Shown: piece after piece, positions 15,476 to 23,557 of the stretch
Position numbering within the stretch: the stretch's first letter is position 1
How the letters are laid out: every line of letters starts with the position of its first letter
Assembly: GCA_049585815.1 (NCBI GenBank)
Contig: JBAVAR010000132.1
Location: forward strand, 1 to 33,979
Direction of reading: 5' to 3'
Length of the DNA: 33,979 nucleotides
Origin: DATLSM01 sp049585815
GTDB taxonomy: Bacteria > Actinomycetota > Thermoleophilia > Solirubrobacterales > 70-9
The notes under the pieces: generated by a model
Told to the model about the DNA's origin: nothing
Seen by the model: the letters and a program-made list of their open reading frames with translations, nothing else
The model's database searches: none
Made by a program: the position numbers and the translations under genes

Positions 15476-15522
15476 TGGGCCCGGCTGGGTTCGAACCAGC
15501 GACCTCTCGCGTGTGAAGCGAG
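15476..15522 (-). other. 3' fragment of tRNA-Val(CAC): probable integration scar
   Basis: On the minus strand: anticodon arm CTCGC-TTCACAC-GCGAG (anticodon CAC), variable AGGTC, T arm GCTGG-TTCGAAC-CCAGC, acceptor strand CGGGCCC and discriminator A. The matching 5' acceptor (GGGCCCG) and D arm are not found upstream, so the tRNA is incomplete. The cut side faces right, so an element integrated here would lie to the right of 15522. Confidence 0.65.
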
Positions 15523-15861
15523 CGGCCTTACTTTCTGCGGGTCGCTGATAGTGCCATTTTCCGCATTGTAGAGCGGAAAACGGCAAAGGCGCATCTGGCT
15601 CCATGAGGCTCTGCTTGGCTGCGTTTGACACCAGGAATGACACCACGGATCGCCTAGGTCGTCTCGTCTTGCTCATCTGACCCCAAGATCTCCGCTCGAC
15701 GCTTGAAACGTCCGCCGAAGCCGAAGCGCAAGGGCAGGTTGCGCCCATAGGCCCCACCTATCGCAGCTAGGGGTGACCGCCGCCTGCAAGACCCAAAGCC
15801 AACGCAGCCCGTCCGGTAACGCTTTTCGGTCTCCCGACCAATAAGGGGTATAGAAACTGCA
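15523..15861. other. Non-coding stretch next to the tRNA-Val fragment
   Basis: No gene is recognised. Near 15627-15646 TGACACCA occurs twice with four bases between, which might be a binding site or part of the element end. The last 60 bases precede the sigma factor gene and probably hold its promoter. Confidence 0.4.
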
Positions 15862-16527
15862 TTGGCCCTGCCCGGCACACCCTTGGCCCTACCCAGCCCA
15901 CCAAGCTCGCTAAGTAGTCGCCTGGCCCTCGTCAGCGTGCGCGAGCGCGGCGTCGGTCCCGAGCAGCTGCGCTGGATCGCCATCGACCCCGAGATCTTCG
16001 AGGCCTTCTATCGCGAACACGTGGATGGCATCCAGGGATTCCTCACCCGACGCGTCGGTGATCGCGAGAGCGCCGCCGATCTCACCGCCGAGGTATTCCT
16101 CGCTGCGATCGGCGCAGCGCACCGCTACCAGCCTTCCCGCGGAGCTCCGAAACCATGGCTCTACGGCGTCGCACGAAGGGTCGTCGCCAACCACAAACGC
16201 CAAATCGGTCGTGAGCACGCCCGAGAAGAGCGGCTTCGTGCCAGTGCCCTGCTTGACGAGGAGGACGCGGCACGGATTGACGCCCGGATTGACGCCGCCG
16301 CCCTCTCGCGGCAGCTGTATGAGGCAATGGAGCGCCTCGCCGAGCCAGAGCGTGCGGTCCTCGAGTTCGTCGCGATCGACGAACTGAGCCTCACCGAGGC
16401 GGCGAGCGCCGCTGGCGTGCGAGCCGTTACCGCTCGGGTTCGTCTGCACCGCGCCCGACGCAAGCTGCGGGCTGAGCTCGAGGCGGCCTCCATCCCACCG
16501 ATCGTCAACAGCCGAGATCAATTGTGA
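15862..16527 (+). CDS. ECF-type RNA polymerase sigma factor
   Basis: Up to 221 residues. Region 2 is visible as FEAFYREHVDGIQGFLTRRVGDRESAADLTAEVFLAAIGAAHRY, with GAPKPWLYGVARRVVANHKRQ as region 2.4; region 4 is LAEPERAVLEFVAIDELSLTEAASAAGVRAVTARVRLHRARRKLRAEL. Sigma-70 family factors of this size direct transcription in response to envelope or stress signals. The start is uncertain: the TTG at 15862 has no ribosome binding site, and the conserved part begins near IAIDPEIF; a GTG at 15937 is another candidate. The stop overlaps the start of the next gene by GTGA (16524-16527), the usual coupling of an ECF factor with its regulator. Confidence 0.85.
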   Translation: MALPGTPLALPSPPSSLSSRLALVSVRERGVGPEQLRWIAIDPEIFEAFYREHVDGIQGFLTRRVGDRESAADLTAEVFLAAIGAAHRYQPSRGAPKPWLYGVARRVVANHKRQIGREHAREERLRASALLDEEDAARIDARIDAAALSRQLYEAMERLAEPERAVLEFVAIDELSLTEAASAAGVRAVTARVRLHRARRKLRAELEAASIPPIVNSRDQL

Positions 16528-17954
16528 AAGAACACCGAAAAGACGCCAACAATTTCGAGGAGCGGCTGCTCCAGCAGCTGAGGGCCGTCGTCGCCCAACG
16601 GGGCGCCGAACAGCAGGTCGCGCCGGTTTCCGTATCGCGCCCTCCCGGCTGGCGCCGCCCATCGCGGCTTGCCGTCGCCGCCGTCCTCGTCACGGCGTTG
16701 GCGCTGCTCGTTTTCAACTCCGGAGGCAATGACACACCTAATGCGTTTGCCAAGGCATTCACGGTCCAGCGGCAAGGTGGCGGCGGTGTAACGATCAAGA
16801 TCTACAGCGCCGAAGACGCCGCCGGCCTCGAACGGGCGCTGGCCAAGGCCGGAATCCGCTCTCAGGTCACCTGGCTGGCGGCCGGGATGAGGTGTCGCGA
16901 ACCCCGCTTCACGCCGTCAACGGCGAGGACCTCTCGAGGGGGGACGATCGGCGCGCTCACCCTGGATGGCACGGGCCAGGCGATGACGATCGGCGTGATG
17001 AACTCCCAGCAATGGCGCGAGCGCTGGCTCCGACGCACTCGCGCTGAAGTCTCCAAATCGACCCCGAAAATCAGTCTCGACCCGCAATCGTTTCGCCCTG
17101 ACCAGTCTGTGGTGATCTCCGGGTCGCCTGTCCCAAACCACGGAGATACCAAAGTCGGCTACAAAGCCCGCTTCGGGATTGCCGCAGGACCGGTCAAACC
17201 GTGCCAGCCGGTGAAGGGGCCCAGCAGCGTGCGTCCGCCCGGGTCGCGCGAAGTGAAACCCGAACCGGGCCAGCACCACCCCAAAGCCGCCGCCCCGACC
17301 AATAACGGCTCCAATCCCTCCCCCACCGGCAAAGGGCCAACCGCCTCCGAAGGCCAGGGCCAACGATCGGCCGTCCCGGTCAAACGCCAGGGGGGAGGTG
17401 GGGGGCCGATCAGGATCTTTAGCGTCGAAGACCCCGCCCCCCTCGAACGGGCGCTCGCGATTGCCGGGATCCGCTCCCAGGTCAGCTGGCTGGCCCCTGG
17501 GATGACTTGTCGTGAACCCCGCTTCACCAAATCGCGCGCGAAAACGTCTCAGGGCGGGACCCTCAGTGGGGTCCTGACGATGAGTGGCCCAGGCGAAGCG
17601 ACGACGATCGGGGCCATGAGTCACCAGCAGTGGCGCCAACATCCAAACTATCCGGCGGGCATTAGCCTCGACCCGGAATCGTTTCGCCCTGACCAGACGG
17701 TGGTCATCTTCGGCTCGCGCGGCCCCTATTACGGGAAAGGCCCCGAAGGCGGCTTCGAAACCCATATTGCGATCGCCGAAGGGCCGGTCAAACCGTGCGT
17801 GCCGGTGACGGTGCCCAACGGTGGTGCGCTCGGCCAGACGAACCGCGAATTGGAAGCCGAAGCCCATAGCTCAAGCAATGTCGCCTCGAGTCCCTCTCCG
17901 ACCAGCGAAGCGCCAACCAACCCTGCAGGCGGCAGCCAGCAGCGATCGAAATGA
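16524..17954 (+). CDS. Membrane-anchored protein with duplicated outer domain, putative anti-sigma factor
   Basis: 476 residues. The first 45 residues are cytoplasmic and charged, residues 48-64 are a transmembrane helix (LAVAAVLVTALALLVF), and the rest is outside. The outer part contains two copies of one domain (about 82-232 and 284-432), each with RQGGGG, IYS/IFS-x-EDxxxLERALAxAGIRSQV, GM-x-CREPRFT, SLDP(Q/E)SFRPDQ and GPVKPC-x-PV, joined by a Pro/Gly/Ser-rich linker. Each copy has two conserved Cys. No classical zinc-binding anti-sigma motif is seen in the short cytoplasmic part, so the anti-sigma role is inferred from the 4-base overlap with the ECF gene and from topology. It also overlaps the next gene by ATGA. 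Confidence 0.65.
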   Translation: MKEHRKDANNFEERLLQQLRAVVAQRGAEQQVAPVSVSRPPGWRRPSRLAVAAVLVTALALLVFNSGGNDTPNAFAKAFTVQRQGGGGVTIKIYSAEDAAGLERALAKAGIRSQVTWLAAGMRCREPRFTPSTARTSRGGTIGALTLDGTGQAMTIGVMNSQQWRERWLRRTRAEVSKSTPKISLDPQSFRPDQSVVISGSPVPNHGDTKVGYKARFGIAAGPVKPCQPVKGPSSVRPPGSREVKPEPGQHHPKAAAPTNNGSNPSPTGKGPTASEGQGQRSAVPVKRQGGGGGPIRIFSVEDPAPLERALAIAGIRSQVSWLAPGMTCREPRFTKSRAKTSQGGTLSGVLTMSGPGEATTIGAMSHQQWRQHPNYPAGISLDPESFRPDQTVVIFGSRGPYYGKGPEGGFETHIAIAEGPVKPCVPVTVPNGGALGQTNRELEAEAHSSSNVASSPSPTSEAPTNPAGGSQQRSK

Positions 17955-19555
17955 TGAAACTCGCAACCAAATACGCGCTCATCCTCCCTTGCTGCGCGAT
18001 CGCCCTCCTCGCGACGATCGCCCTGGCTGGGGCCAACGCGGCTGCCGCTTCGAGCTGGACGCTGCGCCAGCTTCCACCCATCTCTGATCAAGCGCCAATA
18101 GGGCCGGGGTTGAGGGGGGTCTCCTGTCCGAGTGAATCCCTCTGCGTCGCGGTCGGCGGCGCCGACACGGAGGGCGGCGGCGCTGGAGCGGTGGCCTTCT
18201 CCCAGGCACCGACCGGCGGTCTCGCCAAATGGCACGTCGGCACCCTCGCGGCGCCGGCCGGCGAGGGGGAAATCCGAAGCCTGGACGCGATCTCCTGCGC
18301 CTCGCAGACCCTTTGCGTCACGGTCAGCGGCAGCGGCGAAGGATTCATCTTCGTATCAACAGAACCGACGGGCGCCGCCGCAGCGTGGTCGCCGACGGCT
18401 CTCGACGAAGGACATGGCCTGGACGCAGTCTCCTGCCCGAGCGAATCCTTCTGCGCGGCCGTCTCCGAGGGCGGCAAGGTGCTCACCTCAACCGAACCGG
18501 CCGCAGGCCACTGGCAATCGACCCAGCTCGCCGGCTCGCCTGATCTGCGCGGCGTCTCCTGTGCCACCGCCTCGCTCTGCGTTGCCGTTGGAGAGGAAGG
18601 GCAGATCCTCGTCTCCACCGACCCAACCGGCGGCGCCTCGGCCTGGCAGGAAACGGGGACCCCGGGCGGGCCCGGTGCCCTGCAGGGAATCTCCTGCGTC
18701 TCTACCCTGCTCTGCGCCACCGGCAACCTGACCGGAAACGTCCTCACCTCGACCGATCCGAGCGGCGGAAGCTCCAGCTGGAAAGACGTGATCACCCCCA
18801 GCTCGCTGCGAATAACCGGCGTCGCCTGCCCCACCGCGAGTCGTTGTGTGGCGGACGACGACAACGGCGACGTCCTCACCTCGACCGATCCGAGCGGCGG
18901 GGCCGACTCCTGGCACTTCGAAAACCTGGTTCCGTTTGTTAGGTCGGCCGGGGAAAACGGAACGCTACCGCCTCTGAACGGGCTCTTCGCGGCCTCCTGC
19001 GCCTCGACCTCCCTCTGCGCCCTGACCGGCTCTGACGGTCGCATCTTCACTTCCACCGAACCGTTCCAAGCGCCCACTGAAGCGCCCGCCGAAGCTGTCG
19101 AACACCACCGACACAGAGCTCGCCTTCGGCCCCGCACCATTCTCCTCCCCGTCGAATGGCTCATCTCCCAAGCCATTCATCGCCGAATCCGCGTCCACTC
19201 CCGCTTTCGCTCGCCGACCAGGGTCAGGGGGTTCGAATGCAAGCTCGACCGCGGTTCCTACCGCCGCTGTCACTCCCCACTGCGCTACTGGGTCTCGCAC
19301 GGGCGCCATGCGCTGCGCGTGCGCGCCATCGGCCCGACCGGGTTGCGCGGGCCAGCGGCGCTCATTCGCTTCCGCATTGGCCACTTCCGCGTGATCCCTG
19401 CGCCCAGACAAAGTGGGCCAACCGGTCACAAGTTGCGCCATACCGTTCGGTGGCCCCTCCATCACCGGTTCGCAGTCCTCGACAACACCTTCCCATCCAA
19501 AACTAGCCTGGGTGCTGAGGGTAATTCCTTCATTCCCGCAGGCGGACTGCGGTAG
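17951..19555 (+). CDS. Secreted seven-repeat protein (probable beta-propeller) with C-terminal adhesion-like domain, copy 1
   Basis: 534 residues. A signal peptide (about 1-34: LILPCCAIALLATIALAGANAAAA) is followed by seven repeats, each centred on a CX5C pair (SCPSESLCVAV, SCASQTLCVTV, SCPSESFCAAV, SCATASLCVAV, SCVSTLLCATG, ACPTASRCVAD, SCASTSLCALT) and a following STDPTGGASAW-type strand. Seven such units of about 45 residues suggest a seven-bladed propeller with one disulfide per blade. The last 130 residues hold a second domain (FECKLDRGSYRRCHSPLRYWVSHGRHALRVRAIGPTG) of the type repeated in surface proteins of this group. Likely exported; ligand unknown. The start ATG overlaps the anti-sigma-like gene's stop. 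Two paralogues lie at 20360-21994 and 23558-25102. Confidence 0.75.
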   Translation: MMKLATKYALILPCCAIALLATIALAGANAAAASSWTLRQLPPISDQAPIGPGLRGVSCPSESLCVAVGGADTEGGGAGAVAFSQAPTGGLAKWHVGTLAAPAGEGEIRSLDAISCASQTLCVTVSGSGEGFIFVSTEPTGAAAAWSPTALDEGHGLDAVSCPSESFCAAVSEGGKVLTSTEPAAGHWQSTQLAGSPDLRGVSCATASLCVAVGEEGQILVSTDPTGGASAWQETGTPGGPGALQGISCVSTLLCATGNLTGNVLTSTDPSGGSSSWKDVITPSSLRITGVACPTASRCVADDDNGDVLTSTDPSGGADSWHFENLVPFVRSAGENGTLPPLNGLFAASCASTSLCALTGSDGRIFTSTEPFQAPTEAPAEAVEHHRHRARLRPRTILLPVEWLISQAIHRRIRVHSRFRSPTRVRGFECKLDRGSYRRCHSPLRYWVSHGRHALRVRAIGPTGLRGPAALIRFRIGHFRVIPAPRQSGPTGHKLRHTVRWPLHHRFAVLDNTFPSKTSLGAEGNSFIPAGGLR

Positions 19556-20349
19556 TGAGAGCCCGGTCCATGCAACCACCGCGATTTCCCATCCCTCGCT
19601 CCACTCACCAATCAAACGATCAAAGTGGTCACTGGTCACGATCAATCCCTGGTGGTCTAGTCGCGTTCGCGTTGCACAGTTTTGTCCGGCAGCCTGGATC
19701 CCCCGCCCGCTTGCTTGTCCCGGCTATCGCGTTGCTGGCATTCGCTTGCTTTCCGATGTCCGCGGAAGCGAACTCGAGCGCCATCCAGTACGAAACAGCA
19801 CTCCCAACGGCCACGGGGAAAGGTACGACACCCTTTCACCCCGGTAAATCCGCCCATCCCTTCACTAAGGGCGCTGATGGCTCGGCCATGACCCAGTCCG
19901 ACGGCGGAGCGTCAGGACCCGGAGGCTCAACTTCAGCGAGGCCCGCGACGGCCCGGCTCGCCAAGTCCGCGGTCGCCCATACTCGTCAACAGTACAGCAT
20001 GGGCATGGCTGCCCATAACCATTCACATCCTTTGGGCAGCTCGGAAGGATCCTCCGCCCAGACCTCAAGCGATGGCGACTCATTTCCCCTGGTTGCGGTC
20101 CTAGCCGCCGTTGCTGTCCTTGCTGCGATCTCGTTCGCTGCTGTGATCATCAGACAGCGGCGACCGTTGTCACCTGTCGGGTCCCGCGGGTCGCGGCGAC
20201 GCCGAGGTGGACGTCGCCGAACCCAGCGCTGCGCGGTGAGGGCCGCTCTCAATGCTGCCCTCCACGGCCGTAGCGGCGGCTCAGTCCCACAAAGCCTTCC
20301 AGAGCACGGCGGAGCCATTTCTCCGAGCTCGGCCAATGACAGTGGGTGA
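19555..20349 (+). CDS. Single-pass surface protein with signal peptide and C-terminal anchor, copy 1
   Basis: 264 residues from the GTG at 19555, which shares one base with the previous stop. A hydrophobic signal (LLVPAIALLAFACFPMSAEA, about 53-72) is preceded by an unusually long basic leader, so the true start may be further in. The middle is Gly/Ser/Thr/His-rich and low complexity; a transmembrane helix (FPLVAVLAAVAVLAAISFAAVII, about 176-198) is followed by RQRR and a basic tail. This is the layout of a wall-spanning, membrane-anchored protein. The copy at 21991-22554 has the same plan (ACFPVAAYAE signal end, VIVRQRR after the helix), so it is the second member of a duplicated cassette. 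No function is known. Confidence 0.6.
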   Translation: MRARSMQPPRFPIPRSTHQSNDQSGHWSRSIPGGLVAFALHSFVRQPGSPARLLVPAIALLAFACFPMSAEANSSAIQYETALPTATGKGTTPFHPGKSAHPFTKGADGSAMTQSDGGASGPGGSTSARPATARLAKSAVAHTRQQYSMGMAAHNHSHPLGSSEGSSAQTSSDGDSFPLVAVLAAVAVLAAISFAAVIIRQRRPLSPVGSRGSRRRRGGRRRTQRCAVRAALNAALHGRSGGSVPQSLPEHGGAISPSSANDSG

Positions 20350-20359
20350 GGGCAAAGGC

Positions 20360-21994
20360 ATGAGCGAAAAGCAATTCCAGAGTAGGGCGATTGACCTCTT
20401 GCTTGAAGGACCGCGTCTTTTCGGCGGCTTGTCCAAGCTGACGAAACTACCCGCGAGATATACGCTCATCCTCTTCTGCTGCGCCACCCTCGCCCTGATC
20501 GCGACCCTCGCCGCGCCCGCAAGCTCGGCTGCGGCCGCTAAGTGGACGCTGCGACAGCTGCCGCCGAGCACTGTTGAAGGCCAGGAATATCGGCCAATAT
20601 TGGACGGAGTCTCCTGCCCGAGCGAATCCCTCTGCGTCGCCGGAGGCAGTGCCTACGCCGGCAATGCCTCCGGTTCCCTTGGCACTGTGGTCTTCTCGCA
20701 GGCGCCGACTGGCGCGCTCGCCAAATGGCACGTCGTCACTCTCACGCCGCCTTCCGGTATGCCGACAATACGCGGTCTGAACGGCGTCTCCTGTGCCTCA
20801 CAGAACCTTTGCGTCGCGGTCAGCAGCGTCGCCGACAGCAACGAAGGATTGATCGTCGTATCGACCGAACCGATGGGTGGCGCCGCGGCCTGGTCGCCGG
20901 CGCTCATCAAGGGAGGCTTTGGCCTGCATGGTGTCTCCTGCCCCACCACGTCCTTTTGCGCGGCCGTTTCCGGTCGCGGCAAGGTGTTTATCTCGACCGA
21001 ACCCATCTCGGGCCCTTGGCAGGTGACCCAGCTCGGCGGCGCACCCGATCTGCGCGGCATCTCCTGTGGCACCCCTTCCCTCTGCGTCGCCGTTGGGGGG
21101 GAAGGGCAGATCCTCGTCTCGACCGACCCAACCGGCGGCGCCTCGACCTGGCAGGAAGCGGGGACTCCGGGTGGGCCCTGGGCCCTGCAGGGAGTCGCCT
21201 GCGCCTCGACCTTGCTCTGCGCCACCGGCAACCTCACCGGAAACGTCCTCACCTCGACCGACCCTGTCGGCGGCGGCTCCAGCTGGAAAGTGACGAACGC
21301 TGGCGCATCACAGCGGATCACCGGGCTCACCTGCCCAACGGCAAGTCGCTGTGTGGGGGTCGACGACAACGGCGACGTCCTTGCCTCGACCGATCCGACC
21401 GGCTCCTGGCGCTTCGAAAACCTGGTTCCATTTGTTAGAGGACCAAACGAAATCGAATCGCCGGACAACGGGCTCTTCTCGGCCTCCTGCGCCTCGGTCT
21501 CACTCTGCGCCCTGGTCGGCATCGAGGGTCGGATCTTCACTTCCACCGAACCGTTCTCAGCTCCCAGCGAACCACCCACCGAACCGCCCGTTCGCTTGCG
21601 GCCCCGCACCATTCTCCTCTTAGAGTCCTACCCCCTCTCCCAAACCCGTCACCGTCGAATCCGCGTCCGCTTTCTCTTTTACTCGCCGACCAGGATCAGG
21701 GGATTCGAATGCAGGCGTGACAACAGACCCTTTCGCCGCTGTCACTCACCGCTGCGCTATTGGGTCTCGCCCGGGCGCCACGGGCTTGCCGTCCGCGCCA
21801 TCGGTCCCACCGGCCTGCGCGGGGCGGCGGCGATTGATCGCTTCGGGTTGCCGCGCTTCGGTTCGGGTGGTCGAACTCGACACGACGGGAAAGCCGCCCG
21901 TACCTCGGGCGCCATTTCTTACCGTCCACTCCCAGACCCGAACGGATTACACACCTCGTCGAATCGATCAAATCCGCCGAAGGGCCGGCCGTGA
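20360..21994 (+). CDS. Secreted seven-repeat protein (probable beta-propeller), copy 2
   Basis: About 544 residues from the ATG at 20360; ATGs at 20336 and 20252 are in frame. The signal (YTLILFCCATLALIATLAAPASSAAAA) lies about 32 residues in, then KWTLRQLPPST as in copy 1. Seven CX5C repeats are present: SCPSESLCVAG, SCASQNLCVAV, SCPTTSFCAAV, SCGTPSLCVAV, ACASTLLCATG, TCPTASRCVGV and SCASVSLCALV. The C-terminal domain is FECRRDNRPFRRCHSPLRYWVSPGRHGLAVRAIGPTGLRG. Repeats 4 and 5 are nearly identical at the DNA level to those of copy 1, so the duplication is fairly recent or the copies recombine. The stop overlaps the next gene by GTGA. Confidence 0.75.
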   Translation: MSEKQFQSRAIDLLLEGPRLFGGLSKLTKLPARYTLILFCCATLALIATLAAPASSAAAAKWTLRQLPPSTVEGQEYRPILDGVSCPSESLCVAGGSAYAGNASGSLGTVVFSQAPTGALAKWHVVTLTPPSGMPTIRGLNGVSCASQNLCVAVSSVADSNEGLIVVSTEPMGGAAAWSPALIKGGFGLHGVSCPTTSFCAAVSGRGKVFISTEPISGPWQVTQLGGAPDLRGISCGTPSLCVAVGGEGQILVSTDPTGGASTWQEAGTPGGPWALQGVACASTLLCATGNLTGNVLTSTDPVGGGSSWKVTNAGASQRITGLTCPTASRCVGVDDNGDVLASTDPTGSWRFENLVPFVRGPNEIESPDNGLFSASCASVSLCALVGIEGRIFTSTEPFSAPSEPPTEPPVRLRPRTILLLESYPLSQTRHRRIRVRFLFYSPTRIRGFECRRDNRPFRRCHSPLRYWVSPGRHGLAVRAIGPTGLRGAAAIDRFGLPRFGSGGRTRHDGKAARTSGAISYRPLPDPNGLHTSSNRSNPPKGRP

Positions 21995-22554
21995 GTTCGG
22001 TGGCGGCTATATTTGCCTGTGCCGAAAGTAGTGCGTCATTCCCGAGACTGCGAGGCAAAAAAACTCCTTGCACTTGTCGTTTCTCCCGTCCGATCGTCGG
22101 ACTTCTTTTGGCGTTGGGCCTACTCGCATCCGCATGCTTCCCCGTCGCGGCATACGCCGAAACCGTCTATGAACCTGAAGCAACGACGATCCCTCACGAA
22201 AGCCATACAGCCCACAGCTCCTTGGCTCCGTCGGCAAACGGCGGCTCGGGTGGGGCTGGCAACGAATTTCGGGGGCCGAGTTCATCTCCTCGCGCCGGGA
22301 AGGGAAGACGCATCGGCCAAGGTCACGCACGCAAAGGTTCCAACGGCGCCCAGCAGGTCCCCACGAAGCCTGTGGGAAGCAAGGGAATGGGGTCCACTCC
22401 CACCACCTCCGGCGGCAGCGGGTCCTCCTCGCCGCTGGTGCCGATCCTGATCGCGATCGCTGCCCTTGCCGCGGCCTCGATCAGCGCGGTCATCGTCAGG
22501 CAGCGGCGCCAACACCACTTGCTGGGCTCAGCCGCCTCAGGAAAAACAAGCTAA
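21991..22554 (+). CDS. Single-pass surface protein with signal peptide and C-terminal anchor, copy 2
   Basis: 187 residues from the GTG at 21991, overlapping the preceding stop. The signal is PIVGLLLALGLLASACFPVAAYAE (about 34-57), the middle is Gly/Ser/Pro/Thr-rich with scattered His and Lys, and the C-terminal helix is PLVPILIAIAALAAASISAVIV followed by RQRRQHH. Same plan as 19555-20349 but shorter. It closes the second cassette. The convergent GNAT gene ends 77 bases downstream; no clear terminator is seen between them. Confidence 0.6.
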   Translation: MSSVAAIFACAESSASFPRLRGKKTPCTCRFSRPIVGLLLALGLLASACFPVAAYAETVYEPEATTIPHESHTAHSSLAPSANGGSGGAGNEFRGPSSSPRAGKGRRIGQGHARKGSNGAQQVPTKPVGSKGMGSTPTTSGGSGSSSPLVPILIAIAALAAASISAVIVRQRRQHHLLGSAASGKTS

Positions 22555-22631
22555 CCGATTGCCAGATTGGGACCGCAACCGCGGGGCCTCCGAGAGAGTT
22601 GTCACCGGTGCCATGCTTCGCAGGGCCACGC

Positions 22632-23204
22632 TCAACGGTAGCCAGGCGCCGGCGGGCCCGGGGCCAGTGGTTCGGGCGGGTGTTCGTCACCGGCTGGCAC
22701 CAGCTCCAGTTGGTACCAACCGACGTCATGCCAGGCGTCCAGCTTCCAGCCGATGCGGCTGTACACGCCGACCGCAACGAAGCCGAGTCGCTCGTGCAGG
22801 CCGACGCTGGCCGGGTTCGGCAGGGTGATGCCAGCGACAGCGACCTGGAAGCGCTGGCGCCGCAGGCGCTCAAAGAGCTCCTCGTAGAGGCGGCGGCCGT
22901 GACCGCGGCGGTGCTCGGTGGCGGCGACGTAGACGGAGACGTCGGCAGCCCAGCGATAGGCGGCGCGTTCGCGGTGGCGGCAGGCATATGCATAGCCGAC
23001 CACCCCTCCCGCCTCCTCTGCGACCAGCCAGGGATGGGTCCGCGTGTAGCCTTCGATCCGCGCCTCCATCTCGGCGGCATCCGGCGGTCGCTCCTCGAAG
23101 GAAATGGCGCTGGCCTCGACGTAGGGCGTGTAGATCGCCGCGCAGGCGGCGGCGTCCGCCGCGCAGGCGGCGGCGTCGCGGGTGGGGTCGGCGTCGCGGA
23201 TCAT
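22632..23204 (-). CDS. GNAT N-acetyltransferase, phosphinothricin acetyltransferase-like
   Basis: 190 residues. The sequence follows the phosphinothricin/methionine sulfoximine acetyltransferase pattern: IYTPYVEASAISFEERPPDAAEMEARI near the start, PWLVAEEAGGVVGYAYACRHRERAAYRWAADVSVYV, the acetyl-CoA loop EHRRGHGRRLYEEL, and GITLPNPASVGLHERLGFVAVGVYSRIGWKLDAWHDVGWYQL. It would acetylate a small amine such as an amino-acid analogue, using acetyl-CoA. Near the N-terminus the family's AIxxIY segment is preceded by a duplicated seven-residue unit (AACAADA-like) caused by a 21-base tandem repeat. It sits between the second and third secreted-repeat genes on the opposite strand and is probably unrelated to them. 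Confidence 0.85.
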   Translation of the reverse strand: MIRDADPTRDAAACAADAAACAAIYTPYVEASAISFEERPPDAAEMEARIEGYTRTHPWLVAEEAGGVVGYAYACRHRERAAYRWAADVSVYVAATEHRRGHGRRLYEELFERLRRQRFQVAVAGITLPNPASVGLHERLGFVAVGVYSRIGWKLDAWHDVGWYQLELVPAGDEHPPEPLAPGPPAPGYR

Positions 23205-23557
23205 CGCTGCAATCTAGTCGTGCGCCAAACAACGTTTGCGTGTTGATGACCGCCAGAAGATCGGCGTCGTCGACGTTTGTAGTTGCGCCAGGCAATGTAG
23301 CGGCGGATGGGGCGGGCCTGGGTGGCGTGAGGAGAATAATGCGTCCTTGACCGAATCCTCGCTCAACATCTGCGACCTCGACGGTACCTTCTTCGCTCCG
23401 TCCAGGCTTTCTAACCGACCACCACCGCCCCACCCCCGGCAGGGCGAGGAGAGACCTTTGGAGTCCGTGCGTGTTGAAGGTAGATATGACCCATCCAGGC
23501 AGAGATCAGTAGGTTCCCCCTTGCAAATACGATCCTGGGATTTCGAGGAGCACGGTA
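23205..23557. other. Intergenic region between the GNAT gene and the third secreted-repeat gene
   Basis: No gene is recognised. It should hold divergent promoters for both neighbours. The last 20 bases contain GAGGAG, the ribosome binding site of the TTG start at 23558. Confidence 0.45.

Noticed and set aside
15329..15757. Long minus-strand reading frame across the tRNA-Val fragment
   Set aside because: It reads through the tRNA sequence (TREVAGSNPAGPI-like mistranslation is typical of this) and has no domain or ribosome binding site.
18088..19176. Long minus-strand frame opposite the first seven-repeat gene
   Set aside because: The repeats on the plus strand with Cys conservation, signal peptide and two paralogues show which strand codes; the minus frame exists only because of the base composition. 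The same holds for the frames at 16917-17867 and 20653-21612.
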